From Pomphorhynchus laevis (lineage: Eukaryota; Acanthocephala; Palaeacanthocephala; Echinorhynchida; Pomphorhynchidae), in the NCBI GenBank assembly GCA_012934845.2, contig WNNJ02002228.1, positions 62,001-126,000 on the forward strand: DNA of 64,000 bases, in the 5' to 3' direction. Numbering within the stretch: the first letter of the stretch is position 1; each line of letters opens with the position of its first letter. Shown piece by piece: positions 55,490-64,000 of this stretch. Position numbers and translations under genes: made by a program. The notes under the pieces are model-generated. The model ran no database searches, was not told where the DNA came from, and saw nothing but the letters and a program-made list of their open reading frames with translations.

Positions 55490-56640
55490 AATGCAAAATA
55501 AATGTTAAATAGTTAAATAATAAAAAATTAATTAATAATAAATTTCATTATTTAATGTATTATATTTTATATTATATGGTATGCACGAATGCTCATGCAA
55601 AAATATGTTTCTTGTAAATTTAAATATGTCATCTTTACGATATAAATTAATAGTAGTTTTAGTTAATGTTAATTTAATGTTCATATCTAGATATACACCT
55701 TTATCATTAATATTGGTTTTGTTAAGAATAAGGCTTTCTGGATTAATGTGCTCACTAATTGAATAAAAATTATTAGAATTAAATACACATATATCATCAA
55801 TGTATCGAAACATGTATTTCATATATTTATATTGTTTAGATTTAGTTTTTACACAGTTATGAACAAATTCATATTCTATAAAGCTTAAAAACAAGTCAGC
55901 TATAATTGGGCTACTATTACCACCCATTGGAACACCTTTTACTTGTCTAAATATAGATGTCCCTACTTTTAAATAATTTTGATTTATCAAAATATTTAAG
56001 GATTCTATTAATTCAATTTTATCCATATATTTATATTTATTTGATGGTTTAATTTTTGTTAGATAGGCGTTATAATTATTATAACATATATATGTATATC
56101 TTTTTCCGAATATAAGATTAATTAATTTTACTAACGCTTCTTTTAATATCTACTAAACCTAGATTTGTATAAAGAGTACTAAAATCGTACGTATTTATAT
56201 TCTGAAAATTTATTCCTTTTGTGTGTTCTAAAAAATCTTTTTTAGAATTAATACTGAAATAGTGTTTTATACCAGTATTTATTCCGATTATCCTACAATA
56301 TTTTTTGAAGTGTGTTTTTATTACTTCAAGTATTTTATTCATATAAACAGAAAGTGGTTATAATGTACATTTAAAAGCAGTCCATACGAAACTAGGTTTT
56401 ATTGGATTTTTATGTAATTTTGGATTCCAATATAATACAGGTATAGTTTTATTATCTGATTCAACCTTTATACCCTTTTTATCCATTATAGTAAAACTAT
56501 GTTTTACAATTTTATCCAATAAAACTTAACGATTTTAAAAAATCAAGTTTAAAAATGTTAATATAAGATATATAATGTAATAAATCATAAAATATATTAT
56601 CTATATTTGCTTTCTTTCTGTAGTCATCCACACTAAACCT
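55490..56640 (-). mobile_element. Penelope-like element remnant, reverse transcriptase part
   Basis: On the - strand from about 56520: MDKKGIKVES and YWNPKLHKNPIKPSF (PLE RT start), then INTYDFSTLYTNL (56342-56118 region), VKGVPMGGNSSPIIADLFL and YMFRYIDDICVFN (56026-55532). It is close to the PLE at 35.4-37.0 kb (RT nearly identical by eye). Both ends are missing: no GIY-YIG part and no 3' tail could be found. Broken copy. Confidence 0.85.
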
Positions 56641-58329
56641 TATCAATGATTAGGAATTTAGGTTTGACCAAATTTAATTCTTGTATGAAAAGCCCCTATG
56701 ACGCGACGACTTAGAAGAAACTGATTAGAGCTATTTAAATGACTTTCAACTAGAATTTGAAAAGCCATACTCATTAAATGAAAACTTAATTTATTTTCAA
56801 TATTTCGAAAGAACAAATATGTCATCATCTGGAATATTTAATGGGAAAATACACAAAGAAATAAAAAGTTTACAGTTTAATTTCATTCTGGGTATTCAAT
56901 GACAGCCGAAAAAACTTGATGGTGACGGCTTCATTAATTAAGCGTTTTTCATCATTATTTTATAGTATGGCCAGTGCTATTAAGCATTATCAGTCAATAC
57001 AACCTGTGAACCAATGAAGTTATAGATTTCATATTTTTACACAGGTTTGTAATAATTCTTCGACCTGCCTGCCTAATACATTCACAGGATAACTCCCTTC
57101 AATGCATATGGTAAATGGCCCCGTATCACTCTAAGCGACTGAGAAAATTGATTGAAAATTTGCAAGGTAAAATGAAGTATTCCTATTCTAGAGGCTAGTG
57201 AGATCGCTATCTTATTATTAGATAATCTGTGGACATTGGATGATCATATTTTTATCTAACGTAGTTATTAAAGCTTGCAACCACAATTGAATTAAAACTC
57301 AATACTTTTAGAACTTAATTCCACTTGTATTTGTAGATTAAATATTTCTTTAATTTTTCAGATTAAATATTTCCGATTAAATATTCCTAATTTAATTTCG
57401 ATGACAGATTTGTTCTGTCAAAATAGTGAAAATAAATTCAATTTTCATTTGCTGGGTATGACTGCCTTTCAATTAAATAAAGCAAGGAAAAACAGGCATG
57501 TATCATTCCAACTCAGGAAATTTGAATTTTGCATCTTTAAGATTTTTCAAAAATGCAATATTTATAATCAAGAGTAATCTTGATACCAAGTAAACATCAG
57601 TTAGCAACCACAGCTATAGAAAAACTACACATCACTAAGAAAGCCGTATAGACGAAAATAGATAAATTGGATGACTATATTAATTCAATATAGTTGAGAG
57701 TAGTTGGGAAGGTATGGCGTATTGTTTGACAACCAACTGCTACCATCGATGACGACTATAAGCCTGGAAACACTGGATCAACGGATTATTAAATTGCGTG
57801 GACTGACTAACAAACAGGAAACATCGGGAACAACGGATTAGATCAATCATTGGAAACTGATAGATAAGAATATGGGCTTTGATTAGGATTGAAATCGATT
57901 GTGATCAACACGAAAGCAAAGAATAATATAGTCTAATTTGGTTATTATAATGCCCGCATCATCAGCTAAATGTTCAAAGCCAAAAATACAAGCCAATTAT
58001 CAGTATAGCATTTAAACATATAAGTCAAGACATTTACGATTAAAAACGATGATTACCTCAAATTCTTTAAAATCCCATCTACATAGTAAGGAAAAGTCCT
58101 TGATCTATAATTAAACGCAAACTAGAAAATCGCTAAATAAACTCATCAAACCTTGTTAGCATCGTGTATGCGGCATGCATTATCACCCATCTAGAAGTTA
58201 TTTAATAAAACAGACAATAAAAATTATTTTAAAAGGCTTCATAATTGTACGATTGTATTTTTAGGTAAATAGATTAACCGCAATATTTGATAATGACCGC
58301 TTTATTAACATATCTAAGATATTAATGTT
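56641..58329. other. Mixed intergenic DNA, content unknown
   Basis: 57640-57960 is less AT-rich than its surroundings and may be an old element, but no motif was recognised. Nothing else supported. Confidence 0.4.
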
Positions 58330-58970
58330 TTATGTTATACTTCGTCTGGTTAAAATTTTGGCTGTTATCTTGATGTCAAAATCATTTATTAAAACGTCAG
58401 TTGCATTAAAAAGTTGTAATTTATGGACTATTCTTAGTCCATAAAAATAGACTAAGAATACAACAGTGTGGAACGCCCTAAATGATATTATACCATTCTG
58501 AAAGAGAGTCACAAACTCGTACAGCGAAAGAACGTCTATTCATGAATTCACATATTCGTCAGCAAAGGAATTTAGCGATCCGTAATTTATAAGCTTCCAC
58601 TGTAATATTGGATCTACATCCCGATCAAAAGCTACGGGTAAATAAATTAAAACGATATCAACCGCCACACACTGTTCAACAAAGCTGGCTCAGCTTTCAT
58701 GAGCCAATGTTAGATTTGTCGAAGTGGAGCGATGCTTTCTAAAACCATGCTGTTTATTTGATAAAATACTGGATTTGTCCAAATAAGAAGATATGCACTT
58801 CAGGATCAGTTTCTAAATCACCTTGCAAATAATACATGTCAAACTTATTAGCCAATAATTTTGAGCATTGACACTATTCACCTTTTTGACAGCTGGGATG
58901 ACTGAAGCTCTTTTTCATATATGTGGAATAATGGCAGGTCCCAACGACCAGTAGTAAATATCAAAAAGAA
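58330..58970 (-). mobile_element. Decayed jockey/CR1-like LINE, RT N-terminal part
   Basis: On the - strand about 58920-58640 reads VIPAVKKVNSVNAQNYW, then ISLTCIICKVI and QHGFRKHRSTSTNLT, followed by a remnant of D.VYLDFSKAFD (VDIVLIYLPVAFDRD). This is the order of the fingers and palm of a jockey/CR1-type RT. Stops and frame changes interrupt it. Confidence 0.65.
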
Positions 58971-59199
58971 GACGGTATATTGTTCTCAATATATTGTTCT
59001 CAACAATATATTGAGAATATCAAGTGGATCAAAAAGGATGTTTTTATCCATTTGATATGATATACGCATTCATGCCTATTTCAAAAATAAGCTTTCAGTT
59101 GGCTCAATGGTGTCGAAAACAATCGTGCTTTAGGCATACGGACCTCGGTGTTTGAAGAATCTCTGATATATTCTCACAAATGAATACGTCGTACACAAA

Positions 59200-59965
59200 T
59201 GTACCAAATTGGGATGAATTGTATGAATTTTGAGACGACCTTTATTGAATGTAAATAGCCAATATTTAGTTCCACTCGTATTTGGTTTGGTACTATCGAT
59301 TCTTCTCTATTGCTCAGCTAGTTGCTACCCAATTACAACCACTGAGCGTAGATGTCTCACAAATTATCATGTATTTCCCATGTACTAAGGCTGGACGCAT
59401 TGTAGGAATTTTCCCACATTACGGTATATGCGTGATCATGTAGATTTGATCCTTGTATGGTATATACTTTATCACAGGAGTCATCCACTTAGTAATTTGC
59501 TACGCCTTCGAGATTTGTCTCACTTGCACTTCTAATGTTTATTCTACCTATCCCCACAAGTTCTCATCTTATTTTCAGTCAAAAATCACTACGATCATCT
59601 CCTTTATCCATGCAAATCATCAACCATCGTCTTGCTCATCATGCACTTTTCTTCCTGAGCTATGCCATCTTCTTCCTGTTTCTACTAGCGAAATCACTAA
59701 GATTCTCCTCCCCATATCCCAAAAATCTTCGTTTGCCTACCCTATCCCTATGTATGTACTTGAATCTATTCATTCAATCATATCTCTGTTCCTTACCAAC
59801 CCTTTTCAAATGTTCTATACGTAACTGCATTTTTCCAGAGAACTGGAATGTAGCTATCGTACGTTCTATTCTAAAGAAACCGTCCCTCGATCATTTACTT
59901 CCATTTTCATACCACTTAATTTTTCTTCTTCCGAGGCAGGGTTTCTTTAAGTTTTAAAATCATAG
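59200..59965 (+). mobile_element. CR1/L2-like LINE fragment (start of RT)
   Basis: Frames 59453-59957 read STSEITKILLPISQKSSF, then PIPMYVLESIHSII, IRNCIFPENWNVAIVRSILKK and PSLDHLLPFSY. This is the typical linker (S.Vl.ll..l..KS..lDPiP...l) and RT entry (FP..WK.A.v.PllKKP.ld) of CR1/L2 elements. At least one frame change lies within it. The end near 59960 is abrupt. Confidence 0.75.
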
Positions 59966-60259
59966 GAGTTTATGGAAACTGATAGGATTTATGATAAATT
60001 TCATTTCAACCCTCTTATATCCAAATGACAACCAAATAACAAAACAATTTAAGCTAAATATACTAAATTTACACGTTTTGAGGCTTGAATATGAGTTTAA
60101 TTAACAGTATGTGAACATTGATATATCATATTAAATAAATAAATAAAGACTTTATTAAATACACCAAAATATAGCATGCAAGAATAAAAAAGGTAGGTCA
60201 TAACCAACTCAGAAAAAATGACAGAATTTTCCTTCGTTTTACATCTTCCATTTCTCTTT

Positions 60260-62716
60260 CATGGCCTCAGGTCCAGTGGGATCTGAGCCCCCAACCGATC
60301 CAACACGCCGCCTTCCGACTGAACCACCCGGGGTCTTTCACCCCCGAAGAATCCAATCGGCGCGGACTATGCTTGGTAAACGAGAGACGAGGAGCTTAAG
60401 AAACCTTAGCCTTTGCTCTGGGGGACGTCCTCTTGAGAAGAAGACTAGTCCCGAGATAGCCCAGGTACCCCAAAGGCGCACCTGGGTTTTCCCTTTCAAT
60501 GACAGATGCTGGGCCCGTTTCAGGGCCCACCTAGCTTTCTTCAGGATACGTTTAAGTCTATCCAGGTCAGCTTTCGCCGACCAGTTCACCGTAACGGTGA
60601 ACCCCAGGTATTTTACTCGACTTGAGAAGGTGGGGAGTGGTTCAGAGGCAAATATGGAGGAGAGTGCAGAGAGTGCTAATCTCTTAAGTTTTTTCTTTGT
60701 TGCAGGAGAGCCATGAAAGACTACCACCTGCGATTTTGCGGAGTTTAAAATAAGATTGGATTGGGGTAGCTGGTCTTTTAATCTTGAAAAGAAACGGCTG
60801 ATGTCAGAGACTACGTCTTTACACCTGCGTCCAGAGAACAGGGCTGTAGTGTCATCAGCTTAAATCACTAGACATTGTTCACGTTTAAATATTTTAAATA
60901 GATTAATGGAGGCAGCAAGATATAAGATAGGAGAAAGAGGTGAACCTTGAGGCACACCCGTAATAGGGTAGAACTGACGCGCATCAGGGTCGTCTTCATA
61001 ATAAAACCGCTTGGTGTACAGCAGGATCTCCACCCTGTTCACAATTCTCGCAGGCAACCCGAGGGACCTGAGAGAAGAGACCACAAAAGGAATAGAGATG
61101 CGGTCAAATGCAGCAGAAAAGTCAAGGAAAAAAGCCACAACTAGGCGATGGCTATTCTACCGACAAAACTGCTCCACCTCACCTACTGCTGAATGGACCG
61201 AGCGACCTTTGACGAACCCATGAAAACCTGGAGGGATCAAATTACGCCTACTCAGATGGTCGCGGATTTTACGCGCAAGCGCTTTTTCGTAAATTGACAC
61301 GAGGGAATTTTGAATCGAAATGGGTCGCAGGTCTTTAGGACATGAGCAGGATTTTTTCTTAGGGATAAAAACACGCTTACTAATATTGATGCCTGCTACA
61401 TCGGATGGGGAGGCTAAAAGCATTGTTACGGCCACCTCTCTTCTCTGATCAGCTGTCAAAAGCTGACAGACCCGAGAAGAAAGTGGAACGACGGATTTGG
61501 AGGTGCCCGGGAGTGGACCCCAGGAGTTAAGAATATCCGTAACAGATAGATCCCTACTCCTGAAGTTACACCAAGGCGGGATTGGTTGAGGTGATTGAGT
61601 GGCTCCATAGTTGTGTAGGGCTAGTGACTCCTCCAAAACTTTTTCAAGGCCTACATTCCCTATCCAACTCAATGCTCTATCCTTCCAGCAAACAAACTTC
61701 TCCTTCTTGAAAATCTTCCAAAAGGAAGACTGAGAAGGATTAAGGCGAGCGATACTCGTCCTATCCTTACTCAGCTGGAACCTGTATCTAGTGCTCCAGT
61801 ATTCATTCGAGAGGGCTTGTTTGGCGGAAGCAGAGAGATTAGGGAGCTTCAATAATTTTGCTAGGACCTTGAGTTTCGTCGGAGTGGGATTGTATATACG
61901 ACCTTTATAGGTAGTCGATAGAATCGCGGTAGCTTGCGAAAAGAGGTAGGTATTAAATTCGGTCAGACTCACATTTCCTATTCGGGGAAAGAGTTGGATA
62001 GCCGCCTGAAAGAAGGCCACTCTGATAGGATCAAAGTGAAACCTTCTGCGAAGCAACATATCTTCCTCAATTCTCCAAAGAATTAGGTCATGAGAGGTGG
62101 ACAATTGCTGGCGCGACTGCTCCGTGCAGAGGGGTTTTAACAGCCACCTCGAGTGAAGCAGTAAAATGTCGAGGATAGAATTTGTTGATGTGCAATGAAA
62201 GGTAGGGGACGGGGGTTTGTGAATAAGATAACCGTTACTAGCTCTGCGAAGCGCTGCATTGATCCAACGACCAGTTCTGTCGTTGAAATCCCCAAGTATC
62301 ATGTCATAACCGCTGTCAATAATACTATCCAGGAGGTCACGGTTCTTGTGAATTTCCCCTGGACGGATGTAGACATTGGCTAGACTGAGGCGTTTACCGT
62401 TCTTACTGAGTGAAACTACTAAACAAGACAAGGCTGGACATGAGTAGTTTAATAGGAGGGAGGACCTTAAGGAGCACTTAACTAAGGTCAAGAGTCCTTG
62501 AGATGAAGAGGAGTGAGGTGGGGTTATGTACGGAGTATAGTGGGAACATATATGTTTTGGGATAAATCGAGTAATGTCCTGGGGAAGACGGATAGACCGC
62601 GTCTCCTGAAGGACTATAACATCTGCATCTCTACCAGATAAAAGTCTAAGGGCAGAAGCACCTCCCGAATTCCACTGAAGGACATTCAGTGAAAAAGGCT
62701 CACGAGTACTCTGCAT
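60260..62716 (-). pseudogene. LINE ORF2: APE endonuclease and reverse transcriptase
   Basis: It starts at ATG 62716. The APE nuclease is at residues about 9-215: LNVLQWNSGG (Asn16), VIVLQETR (Glu38), ANVYIRPG, LGDFNDR (Asp143, Asn145), SILDIL and STSHDLI (His209). The RT follows: RVFIPKKKSC, LRPISIQNSL, PPGFHGFVKGRSVHSA, FLDFSAAFDR (Asp532), GVPQGSPLSP (587-596) and ADDTTALFSG. Two in-frame stops break it: one at 61157, before the RT motif A, and one at 60860, in place of the Tyr of YADD. The same frame then continues to a stop at 60338. Sister copies continue a little further (ending near IPLDL), so a small change near the end has also shifted the terminus. No RNase H domain was seen. Confidence 0.9.
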
Positions 62717-62856
62717 TGTGATGGATTAGTTGGATGGGGGATTGCCTACCTAGACAGAGCTAAGTGCAGGAAGGTTACCCTTCCTGCCACTAGCCCCACC
62801 CGGGTTCGGTACTTGCCCCTGGGCAGCGTCTTTATTTCCCTTGTGCTGTTTGTCAC

Positions 62857-63775
62857 TCAGCATTTTACCGATCTTGAGCGGGCGAACAGTATGGGCCGAA
62901 GCCCCCTCTTCTTTGATTCCGGAAGAACTGCCGAAACAGGTAGCGTAGGATGAGTGTTCACTACACCCAAAGCCATGAGAATTAGGTTTTCAAGTTTGCG
63001 ATGGGAAACTTCTAATTTAACATCCATCGTACGTAATATCTCAGAGTCATCCATTCGCGGGGCGGCCACTTGCGAATAAGTATAAGGTTTGACCGGTTTG
63101 ATGAACATACTTCTATATTCTTTGAACATACTGCATCTCCTACCCCAGGCAGGATGGCTCCCCCCACAGTTCGAGCAGGATGGGGGTGCCACACAACGGT
63201 CGTTCGATAGTAGTCTGACAGGAAGTTGAACTGCAAACCCCGCATGTTGGGGTTCCACTGCAGCTGAAGGCCCAGTGCCCCCATTTGTGACACTTGCTGC
63301 AGTGGGGGTAAGTAAGCTCATCTTTTTCTGTAATGAAAAAAAGGATATTAAAACCCATGAAGGGGTTCGATGAAGATTTAGCCAAGGCTTCTGCAGTATC
63401 TACCGGAGCTGAGCAAAAGCCAACCGGGATAGGGTTGCCATCCCTACCCTGGATTGACCTAAAATTAGTAATTTTGAATGTAGACATTAATGATTTCATA
63501 TCTTCCTCATCCATACTACAAGGAAGATTCGTCACCTTTAGCGAGGCAAAAATGGGCCTAAAGGTGAGTTCACCATAAACTGTTAGGTTGGAGGAAAAGT
63601 ATTCAGAGTAATTTTTAGCCAGGTCTGCTGTGACGAACGAAACTTTCACCTCTGAAGGGTGAAGTTTCACCGTGTTGAACAAAATTCTGTTTTTATACTG
63701 CTGGGCAAATGAACGTAAAAATACATTGTAAAGTTCATGTCTTTCGATTGGTCGTATAACTCTGATTAAAACCAA
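62857..63775 (-). pseudogene. LINE ORF1 (gag-like, CCHC zinc knuckles)
   Basis: It starts at ATG 63775 (MVLIRVIRPIERHELYN). The N-terminal half is followed by a nucleic-acid-binding segment with CSKCHKWGHWAFSC and TCGVC; then the frame changes near 63230-63250, and a third knuckle CSNCGGSHPAWGRRC with a YSQVA-containing tail continues in another frame to 62857. The order of three Cys/His knuckles is that of I/Jockey-group ORF1 proteins, which bind the element RNA. One frameshift is evident; otherwise it is well preserved. Confidence 0.85.
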
Positions 63776-63900
63776 ATTCTTTAATTTAGGAATGGGGGAA
63801 GCACCTCCCCATCACCTGATACCATAGAAAAATTACTAACCTTGTTACTTGGATCTGTAGTTAGATTTACCTTTAATTTGTATTTTTTGTAGGATTATCG

Positions 63901-64000
63901 TTGATTTTTGAATGATTTTTGCTGCTATCGTTTGATAGCTCCGAAATTACTTGTACACTACACATGTTTTTCTATCATATTAGTGTGTGCATTAAGGATA
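63901..64000. other. Flank of the LINE
   Basis: Short AT-rich end of the window; either the LINE leader or host flank. Confidence 0.4.

Larger units (their letters stand above)
60134..63900 (-). mobile_element. I/Jockey-type APE LINE, nearly full length, lightly damaged
   Basis: Reads on the - strand: ORF1 with gag-like zinc knuckles (63775-62857), ORF2 with APE nuclease and RT (62716-about 60260), then a 3' UTR ending in TAAAGTCTTTATTTATTTATTT at 60134-60160, which looks like the element's simple-repeat tail. The 5' end is near 63800-63900 and cannot be fixed. It is the best-preserved member of the family that also produced 5105-8850, 9170-9985, 37375-37745 and 50115-50415. Few disabling changes suggest the most recent insertion of this family in the window. 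Confidence 0.9.

Noticed and set aside
55581-55766. 61-codon + strand ORF
   Set aside because: Antisense of the PLE reverse transcriptase frame.
61011-61223. Plus-strand ORFs over the 60-63 kb LINE
   Set aside because: Antisense to the recognised APE/RT frame, with no domain of their own.

Overview
This is a very AT-rich (by eye above 70% A+T), repeat-laden window from an intron-bearing eukaryote, almost certainly an invertebrate animal. Host genes have GT-AG introns and the standard code, there is no operon structure, and the mobile DNA is non-LTR retrotransposons, Penelope-like elements (PLEs), a tRNA-derived SINE and fold-back repeats. I cannot name the phylum from sequence alone.

Host genes. 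(1) Coronin, an actin-regulating WD40 protein, on the + strand from 1186 to 17863. Its 5' exons lie before the window; eight exons are readable, with introns from 57 bp to 6.2 kb full of dead elements. (2) PPIH, the spliceosomal cyclophilin, on the - strand from 29832 to 21524. All seven coding exons can be assembled with matching phases into a 173-182 residue protein. (3) A BUD22/SRFBP1-like gene, 499 codons without introns, on the - strand at 41689-40190, with a DRE-like TATCGATA just upstream. (4) An unrecognised exon-like ORF at 37843-38279 (+).

Mobile DNA. The most striking locus is 30480-37372. There a PLE that carries its GIY-YIG nuclease upstream of its reverse transcriptase (the permuted 'Chlamys-like' order) is split by a 4.6 kb non-LTR retrotransposon of the restriction-like-endonuclease (RLE) type. 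The insert is bounded by an 11-bp target duplication and has one unbroken 1512-codon ORF, whose last ~420 codons form an AT-richer, Ser/Thr/Asn/Asp/His-rich tail with no recognisable domain. An APE-type LINE of the I/Jockey kind fills 60134-63900 (-). Related copies or fragments lie at 5105-8850, 9170-9985, 37375-37745 and 50115-50415. CR1-, Rex/RTE- and jockey-like pieces are scattered elsewhere. Further PLE remains are at 46350-48495 and 55490-56640, and PLE 3' tails at 10165, 10590 and 26895. A Ty3-like gag fossil lies at 51110-51900.

Repeats. Notable are a 129/130-bp alternating satellite (44761-45395), a TGAGTCA-rich minisatellite in a coronin intron, a 13-bp AT minisatellite, a perfect 77-bp-arm palindrome in a PPIH intron, and several fold-back elements. 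The remaining long stretches are AT-rich DNA with nothing I can support as a gene. Exon boundaries were read by eye from splice motifs, phase continuity and family similarity; no alignment was run.
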